Below, one piece after another: positions 34,022-43,188 of a DNA stretch of 64,000 bases. The notes beneath the pieces were generated by a model. It was not told the DNA's origin and made no database searches. It was given only the letters and a program-made list of their open reading frames with translations. Every line of letters begins with the position of its first letter. Position 1 is the first letter of the stretch. The stretch comes from an uncultured Bacteroidales bacterium. GTDB lineage: Bacteria > Bacteroidota > Bacteroidia > Bacteroidales > Paludibacteraceae. Position numbers and translations under genes: made by a program. The stretch lies in NCBI GenBank assembly GCA_903911085.1, contig CAIWCC010000222.1, positions 50,083 through 114,082 on the forward strand. Direction: 5' to 3'.

Positions 34022-36022
34022 TTAATGGCTTAAAACCGATTTATCAAGCGCTTTACGTGCTTTGCCAGTTGTGCTCCATTCAAGTTTTAGACCAAGTCCG
34101 CCACCGTGTTGGAAATACTGTACCGATATTTTGTGTAATCCTTTTTCGAGTGCCACATCCAAACGTTTTTCGTCCATACCGTGCATACCATCGTTGTCAA
34201 GTATTTTCGTATCGTCAATTGTTAGTTTACTTCCATCATCCGAATGAAGGTAAAATGCATATACACCAGTTTCAGGAACATTTACATATCCATCGAAAGT
34301 GAAACCATAATATAAATCCAATTTTCGTTCGTTCAAATTAAAATTATTTACAACACCTTCTTTAACCGGTTTCAATTTTGAGAAATCGGGTATTTTTTCC
34401 CAACTTCCTTCAAAATACTTATATTTCAGTCCTGGAACAGCGCCATAAGCTGGTGCAAGTGGTTTTTCTTGTTTAAGCGTTACTTCCGAAATTGCACTCA
34501 CACGTTTGCCTTTTACAAAACTAGCTGCTTTTATGGTTGTGTTTCCAGTAGCATTAATAACTATTTTTGAACTTGCAACCAATGATGTTGCTGTAGGTAT
34601 TGCACCATCGGTAGTATAACGAATCTCACCATTTTTAGTATTTCCTGAAACAGAAAACTCAATTTTATCTGTAAAAATTGAACTTTCTGTATTAATACTT
34701 GGCGCATCATTTACAACCGGTTTTCCATTCAATTCCATAACAATAACAGTAGCAACACCTGTTTGATTCACCTTACTTACATCTATTGTTTTGTCAGCTT
34801 CGTTACTTGTAATTGCTATTGCATTTTTTGGTGAAGCAAGTGGATAAACCTTCAAAATTTTGTTTTCGAGTCCCGAAACTACTAATTTTCCATCAGTTGG
34901 CCATTCGAAAACAGAAAGATACAATTTGGTAACACTCTTTACAGTTTTTTGAGTAGCACGTCCCCATTTCAATTGATTAAACGGACTTGCTTTGGTACCA
35001 TAAATTGCTTCGCCGTTTACTTTCATCCATGCTCCCACTTCTTTCAAACAGTCGATAGATGGTTGGGGAATAGCTCCTTCGGGTGTTGGCCCTACGTTTA
35101 ACAAATAATTTCCACCTTTAGAAGCAATGTCAATCAAGTTTTGAAGAATAATGGTGGTACTTTTCCAGTTGTGATCAAATTTGCTGTAACCCCATGTACC
35201 ATTCATTGTCATACACGATTCCCAGTTTTTGTTTGGAAATCCAGTGGCAGGAATGTATTGTTCAGGTGTTTCCAAGTCACCATCTACTCCACCACCCAAT
35301 CGGTTATTCAATATCAGATTTGGATAGTTAGCTAAGTAATCGGTAAACTTTTTTGCCAATTCTGGGGTCATTTCAGCAGGGGTATCCCACCAAATTATCT
35401 TTGGATTATAGTTCTCCATAATTTCTTTTACCTGAGGAAGCGAAACTTCGTCAATGTATTTTGCAAAACTACCTTCTTGCGCTTTGTCCCAATGTTTGCA
35501 ATACATTCCACCGCCAGCATGCGTCCAGTCTTGAGCTTGTGAATAATACAATCCAAAAGGCATATTGTATTTTTTACAAGCATCTGCAAGTAGTTTTACC
35601 ACATCTTTTTTATAAGGTGATGCATCCACAATATTAAATGGGTCGGTAGATTTAAACATAGCAAAACCCTCGTGATGCTTGGCTGTAAGCACCATATACT
35701 TCATACCTGCCTCTTTGGCAAGCAAAACAAACTCTTCGGCATTGAACTTGGTTGGGTTAAACTGATTAGCATAAGCTTTATAGTCAGCTACTGGAATTTT
35801 TAAGTCTGTGAGAATCCATTCGGCAATATTGGTAGTTTTCTTTCCATTCCACTCACCACCAGGAATTGAGTATAACCCCCAGTGAATAAACATTCCAAAT
35901 TTTGCTTCTTTCCACCAATCCATTTTAGGATCGTCGGCTTTACTTTTTTGTGCAAATACATTGCTAATTAACTGACTGACTATCAATAATGACAGTAAAA
36001 TAATAATTCTGTTTCGTTTCAT
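34022..36022 (-). CDS. GH29 alpha-L-fucosidase with chitobiase-like and PA14 domains
   Basis: The 666-residue secreted enzyme has a signal peptide at 1-24. The catalytic barrel spans about 28-345 with FGMFIHWG, KHHEGF (115-120) and nucleophile Asp213 in IIWWDTPAE. A C-terminal sandwich (about 350-440) follows. Then come an Fn3-associated/CHB_HEX_C-like module (about 445-515, EIRYTTDGAIPTATS) and a PA14 domain (about 535-655, GVYAFYLHSDDGSKLTIDD). PA14 and CHB modules usually bind sugars. This is the most canonical fucosidase of the window. A candidate promoter (TTTG 36150-36153, TATATTTG 36120-36127, spacing 22) lies upstream. Confidence 0.88.
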   Translation of the reverse strand: MKRNRIIILLSLLIVSQLISNVFAQKSKADDPKMDWWKEAKFGMFIHWGLYSIPGGEWNGKKTTNIAEWILTDLKIPVADYKAYANQFNPTKFNAEEFVLLAKEAGMKYMVLTAKHHEGFAMFKSTDPFNIVDASPYKKDVVKLLADACKKYNMPFGLYYSQAQDWTHAGGGMYCKHWDKAQEGSFAKYIDEVSLPQVKEIMENYNPKIIWWDTPAEMTPELAKKFTDYLANYPNLILNNRLGGGVDGDLETPEQYIPATGFPNKNWESCMTMNGTWGYSKFDHNWKSTTIILQNLIDIASKGGNYLLNVGPTPEGAIPQPSIDCLKEVGAWMKVNGEAIYGTKASPFNQLKWGRATQKTVKSVTKLYLSVFEWPTDGKLVVSGLENKILKVYPLASPKNAIAITSNEADKTIDVSKVNQTGVATVIVMELNGKPVVNDAPSINTESSIFTDKIEFSVSGNTKNGEIRYTTDGAIPTATSLVASSKIVINATGNTTIKAASFVKGKRVSAISEVTLKQEKPLAPAYGAVPGLKYKYFEGSWEKIPDFSKLKPVKEGVVNNFNLNERKLDLYYGFTFDGYVNVPETGVYAFYLHSDDGSKLTIDDTKILDNDGMHGMDEKRLDVALEKGLHKISVQYFQHGGGLGLKLEWSTTGKARKALDKSVLSH

Positions 36023-36119
36023 TAGTTTGTTTTTAATTGTGATATTGTTGATTTTAAGTTGATAGCTACTGATTTTTGATCAAGAATTAATGGTCAAAAG
36101 TGAACATTAATCGTCAACG

Positions 36120-36153
36120 CAAATATAAATTATTTCACTTACTTTTTTTCAAA
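36120..36153 (-). promoter_or_regulatory. Candidate promoter of the modular GH29 gene
   Basis: The minus-strand TATATTTG (36120-36127) is preceded by TTTG (36150-36153) at 22 nt, slightly longer than the usual 19-21. It overlaps the end of the upstream gene. Confidence 0.4.
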
Positions 36154-38085
36154 TTTGCATCTTTCAAAAGAATCATCGTTGAATTTTACTAAAGCAATAT
36201 ACATTCCTGCAATTAGACATTTCACATTCATCTGGCGATTAGATAAATCAGAGGTCGATTTTTGCATTAATTTACCTGCCATGTTATAAATTGAAGCCGA
36301 TTTTATTTGATCCAATTTTTCTGATTGGAAGTAAAGCTGGTTATTTGTATCATTGCAAAATGCCGAAAAACTGATTGTTTGTTTGGGAATGCTAACTGCG
36401 GATGGATTATTCTGATATATTTTTATTGCATCCACCTGACAATAACTCGAACCCATTTTTACTCCTTTCACGGTATGAGTGCCATAAGGAAGTGTTTTAT
36501 TGCTGTATATTGATTGTTGGACAGTATATGTTGCTGCATATTGACTGAATTGTCCTTTGCTTACCCCATCAATAAAAATCTCAACATTACCATAACTAGT
36601 ACCTTTAGGAGCAATATAATCGAAGCCATCACCTTCGAAAGTAAATGTAAAGTATTCACCATTTACTGTAGTGGCAGCCACATCGTCTTTGTAATCGCCC
36701 ATTCCTCTACTTGTAGACGAAATCCATTTTGCACCAACATATTTAATAATGGTATCGTTATTATTTAAAATAAAATAGTTGGTAGGCGCTACATAATTAC
36801 TTACAGTAAGTCGAATAACCGAATTGACAGTATCCCATTGTTCGGTAGCGGGCAATTCAATTGTTAGATTTGAAGCAGTTTGATTTAAAGCAACAAGATT
36901 ACCGGAATTCATATACAAGGCTTCACTGAATTTTTTCCCATCGGCAGGAGCAGCAAGACTAAGTATTTTGCTTGAGGGAACATTCAACACATGAATATAT
37001 TCGTATTTATCGTCAGCTGATTTTGTAGCTACTATTCCATTATTTACAGTTGCAATAGTTTTACTACTAATTGTTGGAAAAGATGAACTTGGCAAAGTTC
37101 CTTTCAACGAGCCATCTACTTCTTTCATGTAATTAGCACACCCCGTAAACATCTCTTTTACACCATCTTCCCAACCACCACCAATATACGGACTAGCTGC
37201 CCAAGCCATTCCACCATCGTAGTTTACTGCTGCTTGTAAAACCGTAAATCGATATAAATTTTCGGGAGTTAAACGTGCGCCCCAAGTACCTTGTTTTGTA
37301 CATGCCCACCAACCATAGGTGTTGCTTTTGCTTCCTGCAAGCAAAGCAATCTGTTTAGATGACCCTTTCCAGGTGGACACTGCACCCGAAGGATAATTTT
37401 CCCAGCATGAATAATCCATTCCATCTTGTAGGTTCGAGCCGTTGCCTATCAACACTCGGTCAGGATTGCCTGAGAGCAAAGACTGACGGATTCGGGGTTT
37501 ATCAATCATGTTTTTATAATCGGCCGACATGGTCATATCCAACCAAAAACCAGCTAAATCAGTACCATATCTATTCCCAGTCTCAGTCAATAATTCACTT
37601 ACATAATTATTCCACTTCAAATAATGTGCTGTGGAGTCGCCCCAACCTGTAGCAGCAAGTTCGGCAGCGGGGAACTCAAATCCATCAGTTGAATGGACAT
37701 ATAATATTAATTTAATTCCTTTGGGCTTCAGCTCATTAATTAAATCGCGAATGCAATCGCGTGTAGAAGAATTCCCTGGACGCCATTTTTCAGTCACAGC
37801 ACTTGGGTAGATAGGACGCATTTTTGCATGCCAAGCAGTTAGAATTACGTACTCCATACCAAAAGCTTGAGCATCAACAGCTAACTGTTTAACATTAAAA
37901 TTATTGGCAACCACATTAATATCGGATGATGAACCGCCTACTGGATAAATTGATAATCCAGGAACGTAATGAACAAATAATCCGAATCGACTTTTCTCGT
38001 ACCAATTATTTTTAGTTATAGCTAATAATAAATTTGATTGAAATGCTAGAACAATAAGTGTGAAAATTAATAGTGATTTTTTCAT
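36139..38085 (-). CDS. Divergent GH29-fold protein with T9SS sorting tail
   Basis: The 648-residue protein has a signal peptide (1-22). The N-terminal barrel resembles GH29 (SRFGLFVHYVPG, MEYVILTAWHAKMRP) with a candidate nucleophile Asp183 in GFWLDMTMS. The conserved HHxGF active-site motif is replaced by WHAKMRP. A middle sandwich is followed by a lectin-like module (about 455-565, GDGFDYIAPKGTSYGNVEIF). The last 80 residues form a Por-type secretion tail (ASIYNMAGKLMQ, LIAGMYIALVKF), so it is exported by the type IX system to the surface. It is 19 nt downstream of the GH43-like gene. The sugar specificity is unknown. Confidence 0.68.
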   Translation of the reverse strand: MKKSLLIFTLIVLAFQSNLLLAITKNNWYEKSRFGLFVHYVPGLSIYPVGGSSSDINVVANNFNVKQLAVDAQAFGMEYVILTAWHAKMRPIYPSAVTEKWRPGNSSTRDCIRDLINELKPKGIKLILYVHSTDGFEFPAAELAATGWGDSTAHYLKWNNYVSELLTETGNRYGTDLAGFWLDMTMSADYKNMIDKPRIRQSLLSGNPDRVLIGNGSNLQDGMDYSCWENYPSGAVSTWKGSSKQIALLAGSKSNTYGWWACTKQGTWGARLTPENLYRFTVLQAAVNYDGGMAWAASPYIGGGWEDGVKEMFTGCANYMKEVDGSLKGTLPSSSFPTISSKTIATVNNGIVATKSADDKYEYIHVLNVPSSKILSLAAPADGKKFSEALYMNSGNLVALNQTASNLTIELPATEQWDTVNSVIRLTVSNYVAPTNYFILNNNDTIIKYVGAKWISSTSRGMGDYKDDVAATTVNGEYFTFTFEGDGFDYIAPKGTSYGNVEIFIDGVSKGQFSQYAATYTVQQSIYSNKTLPYGTHTVKGVKMGSSYCQVDAIKIYQNNPSAVSIPKQTISFSAFCNDTNNQLYFQSEKLDQIKSASIYNMAGKLMQKSTSDLSNRQMNVKCLIAGMYIALVKFNDDSFERCKFEKK

Positions 38086-38104
38086 TTTTTCAGTTATTTA
38101 ATGT

Positions 38105-39124
38105 CTATTTATTTGAAAATAAATGTTTAAGCACTTTTTGAGGTACAACAATGATAGTTCCATGCTGTGCTTTTTCGGGAAATGATTTTTCTTTCACAAA
38201 ATTCCAAGTTTTAAGGTCATCGGAAGTAGCCATTTGCATTCCGTTGCCAGCAGGCTCATCCCAATAAAGCCACCACTTATTGTTGTAATGAAGTAAACAT
38301 TGACCCTCGGCCATCGATTTATAAGGATCGGGGTTACTAAACATTGGTGAATATGTTCCAGCAATTGGAGCTGATACTGGTGTAAATTGAGGATTGTCCA
38401 AATCGAGCCTGGTGAATGAAAGACAAAGATTACGACCTGGGTGCACGGCTACATCTGGATTTCGGGATACTTTTAATACAAAAGCCCAGCGTTTATTCTT
38501 TTCGTCGAGACGCATTACACCATCTATAGTGCTAAAACCCTGATCGAAAAAAAGTTTTCCTTGAGAGAAATTTTTACCATCTTTTGTTCGGGTAATAAAC
38601 ATTCGGTTGTCGTATTGACTAGCATTGCGACCACTATTATCACTACTATCGCGGTCGGAACGCTCACGCACAGTGGTGGAAGAATAAATAATAAAATAAT
38701 TTTTCTTAAACTTATCCCAATGAATCTCAGGCGCCCACACATTATCGGGAAGATCAAGAGGATCGGTAACTGAAGAAAATGGCGTTACCATTATCGGCTC
38801 AGACCAATTCAACAAATCTTTTGATTCGGCATAACCAAAAACTTTGCCAGTCCAATGCGAAGTCCAAACCATACGAAAAAGTCCTTTGTGATAAATAATG
38901 GATGGGTCACGGGTCAAATCCTGATTTTTCCATTTTGGTGGCGTCATTATGGGTTTTCCAGCGTTAGCAGTCTCGAAATGATAACCATCATTACTCGTTG
39001 CTAAATATACACCTGCCACACCATTATCGCGAAAATAGGTAAACAAGAAAACATCCTTCGACTTAGCAAAAGTACTAATTGTGAAACTTATAATCAACAA
39101 CTGAAACAATATCCTATTTTTCAT
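38105..39124 (-). CDS. GH43-family-like secreted beta-propeller glycosidase
   Basis: The 339-residue protein has a signal peptide (1-20). Blade motifs match GH43: LTRDPSIIYHKG near residue 90 (putative Asp base), NVWAPEIHWD near residue 130, DGVMRLDEKN, and AEGQCLLHYNNKWWLYWDEP near residue 280 with a possible acid Glu. GH43 enzymes release arabinose, xylose or galactose. The subfamily cannot be assigned by eye. It is cotranscribed with the divergent GH29 gene 19 nt downstream. It is distinct from the 4279-5346 propeller protein. Confidence 0.75.
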   Translation of the reverse strand: MKNRILFQLLIISFTISTFAKSKDVFLFTYFRDNGVAGVYLATSNDGYHFETANAGKPIMTPPKWKNQDLTRDPSIIYHKGLFRMVWTSHWTGKVFGYAESKDLLNWSEPIMVTPFSSVTDPLDLPDNVWAPEIHWDKFKKNYFIIYSSTTVRERSDRDSSDNSGRNASQYDNRMFITRTKDGKNFSQGKLFFDQGFSTIDGVMRLDEKNKRWAFVLKVSRNPDVAVHPGRNLCLSFTRLDLDNPQFTPVSAPIAGTYSPMFSNPDPYKSMAEGQCLLHYNNKWWLYWDEPAGNGMQMATSDDLKTWNFVKEKSFPEKAQHGTIIVVPQKVLKHLFSNK

Positions 39125-39453
39125 TACAAACTATTATTAACAAATCCGTCAATTACCGTACAAATACTTAAAAATTCAATAACTAACAACAAAATAGAAT
39201 CGTTTTCTTTGTAAATGATAAAAGAATAATCTATTCTAACAAAGTATTGAAAATTTAGAGTACAAATTTACATTAAAATAATGGTTCAATTGCTAATTAA
39301 TAAATAACAATAGGTATATATAAAAAAAACAATGGTTGGTTATTTCCAATTCAAAAAATGGCATAAAATTTCAAAATAGACCAATCGCCAGCAACAATAA
39401 AATGCTAACTTATTGAATCTGAAACATTACACTTAGCCAAATTATGTATTATG
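39125..39453. other. Gene-free AT-rich spacer upstream of the GH43-like/GH29 pair
   Basis: There is no ORF, repeat or hairpin of note. A minus-strand TAAATTTG at 39263-39270 could be a -7 box for the GH43-like gene, but the -33 position is weak. Confidence 0.35.
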
Positions 39454-40197
39454 TTATTTTTTATTCAATAAATATTTTTTTAAAAGAGGAATTTTAATGC
39501 TAATACTATCTGCAGCAATTTGAGCCACAGCTCTTGCTCCAGCAACATTGAGGTGTGTATTGTCTTTTCGGGGTTCAGAATTTGTAGAATCAGATTTTAT
39601 CCACATATACAGAGCTTTGGATGGTTCGTCGCCCAAGCTCAACAATAGTTTGTTTGTAGCAGAATTAAGGTCGATGCAAGTAACATGAAATTCATTTGCA
39701 ACTTCAAGTGCAGCACCAATATAGCGTCTATGTGTATCTCTTAATGTTCCATCGGAGTTGAATGTGCGACGGGCAATGGATGTGAACAGAACAGGAATTC
39801 CACCACGTTGACGAGTTTCGTTTATGTATCGTGCAAGGTTGAATTTGAAACTTGTTTCGGGATCGGTATGAAGCAATGTGTCAGGTTTTTCGTCGTTATG
39901 TCCAAACTGAATAAATACATAATCGCCTTTCTTTATTTTATTAAACACAATTGTCCAACGTCCTTCGTCGCGAAAACTTTTGGTACTTCGACCATTAACA
40001 GCATGATTTTCAATACTTACATCAGATGTAAAAAACTCATGCAGCATCATTCCCCAACCACGTTCCATGGGATGATCGGTAGGCGTAGTTTTGTTTGCCA
40101 TTGTGGAATCGCCAATCATAAAAATGGTTATGTTTCTTTTTTTGCAAGTAAAACTGAACAAGAGTAAAAGCGAAAATAAAAGAGTGAGTTTTTTCAT
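39454..40197 (-). CDS. SGNH/GDSL esterase of the CE12 rhamnogalacturonan acetylesterase type
   Basis: The 247-residue protein has a lipoprotein-like signal (LLFSFTC, Cys18). All four SGNH blocks are visible: GDSTMA (Ser31), HAVNGRSTKSF (Gly69), FGHND (Asn101) and DNTHLN (Asp212, His215). The order and spacing match the YesT/rhamnogalacturonan acetylesterase group. It removes O-acetyl groups from pectin-like polymers so that glycosidases can act. It stands alone between the GH43-like/GH29 pair and the beta-helix gene. Confidence 0.85.
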   Translation of the reverse strand: MKKLTLLFSLLLLFSFTCKKRNITIFMIGDSTMANKTTPTDHPMERGWGMMLHEFFTSDVSIENHAVNGRSTKSFRDEGRWTIVFNKIKKGDYVFIQFGHNDEKPDTLLHTDPETSFKFNLARYINETRQRGGIPVLFTSIARRTFNSDGTLRDTHRRYIGAALEVANEFHVTCIDLNSATNKLLLSLGDEPSKALYMWIKSDSTNSEPRKDNTHLNVAGARAVAQIAADSISIKIPLLKKYLLNKK

Positions 40198-40220
40198 TGA
40201 AAAATGTAGTTATAAAAAAA

Positions 40221-40330
40221 GATATTAGAGCAAAGAACCAAGATACTAGATTCAAGAATCAAGACAAAGCTTTATTTATCAGCATTTTGTCAATCTTATA
40301 TATTGATTATTAATGACGTTTACTATATTA
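40221..40330. repeat. Dispersed intergenic repeat (copy 1 of 2)
   Basis: The segment from AGATATTAGAGCAAAGAACC to ATGACGTTTACTATATT is similar to 53049-53146, with gaps. Both copies sit upstream of a leftward gene. Their role is unknown. Confidence 0.55.
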
Positions 40331-40334
40331 AGTT

Positions 40335-40410
40335 AGCGAGGGCTTCACCCTATAAAGTAAAGCCCTCGCTTGGTTATCAATATTCAGGGTTTCAGTTGTA
40401 GTGAAACCCT
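40335..40410 (-). terminator. Double hairpin after the beta-helix gene
   Basis: Two perfect stems are present: AGCGAGGGCTT/AAGCCCTCGCT (40335-40345 and 40360-40370), and AGGGTTTCA/TGAAACCCT (40386-40394 and 40402-40410). They lie 20-95 nt past the stop of the beta-helix gene and probably end or stabilise its transcript. Confidence 0.6.
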
Positions 40411-40430
40411 AAATAGAATACTTGTTCATA

Positions 40431-43070
40431 TTATTTTACCAATACTTTAGTAACTTTATCAGCCACTTTTACAATGTATAAGCCCTTTGATGTAGGCTCA
40501 GATGTTCTATTTGAAGTTAAAGCAATTGATTTTACTAATTGACCAGACAAAGAATAGATTTTTGCAGTAAAGCCAGACAAATTATTAAATACAATACTAT
40601 TTTCAAGTGCAAAAACAGACAAATCAGAAATTTGTTGTGCCGTTTGCACAGCTGTAGCATTACTAATTGCATAAGCTCCCATGTCTGCATTTGTAGTTGA
40701 AGCAGTAGTATAATCAGAACGTAATGCACCAGCAAAATCATCCGTTACAGTAGCAATTGTAAGACCTGACTCATTAGCTGGAGAGCTTGATGACAAGTGC
40801 ATATCGGGAGCAGTTGTTCCTGTTGCAGCTGTAAATTGTGGATCTAATTGGTCTTTGCTATTAGCATCTTCTGATAATGCAGTTGGAGTTACTGCAAGTC
40901 TAGCTGTATTCCAATCGCTCAATGCAGCATAAGTTGCAGGTGAAGTGGTAGTAACTGTAGCAAATTTCGAACCATATTGGTATAGATTATTTTCAGAAGT
41001 TGCGATATCTGCAAGAGCATAAAGATTATACACCTGATTAATTGCAGAAGTACCACCTGTACGTACATTGCTTAAAATATTATTCTTAAACGTAATCGTT
41101 CCAGCAATAACTCCCGTTCTGTTGTAAGAATGTGAGTTTTTAGTGGCTGAAGTTCCACCAATATAAATAGTATTATGGTAGAAATTGAAAATATGTAAAC
41201 TATTTGAGGCAGCAGTATGATAAATAGCACTAATTTCAGCATCAGAAGTAACATCATTGCCCAAACGTACAATATTGTTTTTAACAGTTGCCCCTGTAGT
41301 ATTACTTAATGCAAATTGTAAACCTTTGATTGTAGAACCCGTGCCAGTACTAATGGTATTCAAATTATAAATTAGGTTTTTCTCAATCAATGCTGCAGGG
41401 CCTCCTTGTACAAAGGCAATAATACTATTAGCAGCTGAAGAAGCAGCTATTCCGGTTGAAGCTACACATCCTGCCGTCAGGTTTGATACTTCGTTTTCGA
41501 TACAATTAACAATGTTGGGTGACGTAAATCCATAATTATAGATAATACCTTGCATAGCACAAGTATTAGTTGCGGTTGGAGAATAAATGGTTACATTCTT
41601 AACCACATTTTTTTTAAGATTAAAAGGAAAAGCAAAATTATTTGCCATCATTATACCATAAAATGTAGCTCCTGTAAATGCCGAGTTTATGGTAATATCT
41701 TGTACCTTATTGTCATAACACACATCATCGGCAGTTAGTGTACCTTGGGATGTATGAACAGCAACTTGTATTCCAACTAATACTTTTCCAACGATATCCA
41801 TACCGCCAATAGTATTACCCTTACAAGTTGAATTTTTTACATTTGCAATCACATAGGATGTACCACCAGCACCACCAAATGTCAATGTTGATCTTCCTGA
41901 TCCATCAGATGCGCCATAACCTATTACGTTATTTTCCAATTGATTTCCAAGTCCCATCGTCCCGTAATTAAGGAAATTGATGCCTGCTGTAGAAAAACTG
42001 GTTGGTTTTGTCCAGTAAAAACGATTGCTTAAAACTTTATTACCAACAGCAGCACTTTCGCCACCAAACTGCATAAAGGTAAAAGGCCCGTTTGGTGAGT
42101 GTAAGTTAGAAATATTATAAATATTGTTTGACGAAATTGTATTGTTAGCATTTGTGCCACCACCAGCAGACACCTGAAATGAACAAATAGGATATGGTAT
42201 GTTTACGTCGTTCATATCACATACATCATTATTGGAGATAGTATTGTATTGAGCTCCACCAAAATAAATAGTACCCCCTGTACCATTATTTATATTTCCA
42301 CTTATATTTGCACCGCGAACAATACAACTTTGTACAGTATTGTATTGCGCATTATTTTTAAAATAAATGGTTTGACAATTGATTGAATTCGGGTTTTGAA
42401 TTGTTAGACCTGTTGTAGTAGTTCTAGATACCCCATCAATTGTTACATATTTAGCTCCGTCAAAAACAATTGTTTGTGTTCCTGGTGTTCCTACAAATAT
42501 TTTTTTATCAGCAGTTGAAGCTCCTGTAGCACCATTCGACAATGTTAATGTTTTCTGAGCAGAAACATCATCAATTGCAGTAACGGTTGCATATTTGTAA
42601 GAAGGTCCAGTAAGCGTAATGAAATTTATGCCCATACCATACACAGCCATACCTGAAGATACTCCCGTAGTTGAAGGAACATTTAGTGTAGTTGCACCTG
42701 ATGCAAAAGAAAGATTGGTATAAATTACTGTTTTGTTTAGTGCTGCCAAAGTTACTTTTACACCATCAGCTGGTTTAATAGTAATGTCAAAATCTTTAGT
42801 AGCAGTATTAGCTGCAAAAGTGATAGGGAAAGTTTCCAAAGTCGGTGCTTTAGTCGGGTCATACGTACTTTGAATTTCAATAACGTACTTTTCTGTTAAC
42901 GCAGGCAATGCTTTTACATAATCGTAAGCTGCCTGAATGGTGTTGTAATTTGTCGCAGTTACCGCATCACTACTTACAGTAATGGTGGCAGCCGTTAAAC
43001 TTCCAGTCATTCCACAAAGAACAACTGCTACAAACATAATTGCTTGTTTAAGTGAGAACATTTTTTTCAT
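40431..43070 (-). CDS. Large secreted parallel beta-helix protein with T9SS sorting tail
   Basis: The protein has 879 residues from ATG 43070 (MKKMFSLKQAIMFVAVVLCG, a signal peptide). A frame extending to 43166 lacks such a start. Residues 150-720 are rich in short Asn-capped turns (NNTISSNNIYNISN, KNNIVRLGNDV, YHNTIYIGG), the pattern of right-handed beta-helix repeats as in pectate lyase- or chondroitinase B-like proteins. No catalytic residues can be named. The last 80 residues are a type IX tail (FTAKIYSLSGQLVKSI, SKGLYIVKVADKV). It is probably surface-exposed and polysaccharide-binding or lytic. Confidence 0.75.
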   Translation of the reverse strand: MKKMFSLKQAIMFVAVVLCGMTGSLTAATITVSSDAVTATNYNTIQAAYDYVKALPALTEKYVIEIQSTYDPTKAPTLETFPITFAANTATKDFDITIKPADGVKVTLAALNKTVIYTNLSFASGATTLNVPSTTGVSSGMAVYGMGINFITLTGPSYKYATVTAIDDVSAQKTLTLSNGATGASTADKKIFVGTPGTQTIVFDGAKYVTIDGVSRTTTTGLTIQNPNSINCQTIYFKNNAQYNTVQSCIVRGANISGNINNGTGGTIYFGGAQYNTISNNDVCDMNDVNIPYPICSFQVSAGGGTNANNTISSNNIYNISNLHSPNGPFTFMQFGGESAAVGNKVLSNRFYWTKPTSFSTAGINFLNYGTMGLGNQLENNVIGYGASDGSGRSTLTFGGAGGTSYVIANVKNSTCKGNTIGGMDIVGKVLVGIQVAVHTSQGTLTADDVCYDNKVQDITINSAFTGATFYGIMMANNFAFPFNLKKNVVKNVTIYSPTATNTCAMQGIIYNYGFTSPNIVNCIENEVSNLTAGCVASTGIAASSAANSIIAFVQGGPAALIEKNLIYNLNTISTGTGSTIKGLQFALSNTTGATVKNNIVRLGNDVTSDAEISAIYHTAASNSLHIFNFYHNTIYIGGTSATKNSHSYNRTGVIAGTITFKNNILSNVRTGGTSAINQVYNLYALADIATSENNLYQYGSKFATVTTTSPATYAALSDWNTARLAVTPTALSEDANSKDQLDPQFTAATGTTAPDMHLSSSSPANESGLTIATVTDDFAGALRSDYTTASTTNADMGAYAISNATAVQTAQQISDLSVFALENSIVFNNLSGFTAKIYSLSGQLVKSIALTSNRTSEPTSKGLYIVKVADKVTKVLVK

Positions 43071-43087
43071 GATAAATTGATTTAATA

Positions 43088-43115
43088 ATTCAAGACAATA
43101 GATATTATCTTGAAT
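43088..43115. other. Hairpin between two T9SS protein genes
   Basis: ATTCAAGA (43088-43095) and TCTTGAAT (43108-43115) pair, and an inner AATA/TATT extends the stem. It lies in the 118-nt gap after the deacetylase-like gene and could be a processing or weak termination site. No T-run follows. Confidence 0.4.
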
Positions 43116-43188
43116 CATGAGTTTAGAAAATTGATTGTGTTTATTGATTATGTTTATTGATTTCAAAAAAAAAATTATTAACTGAGAT

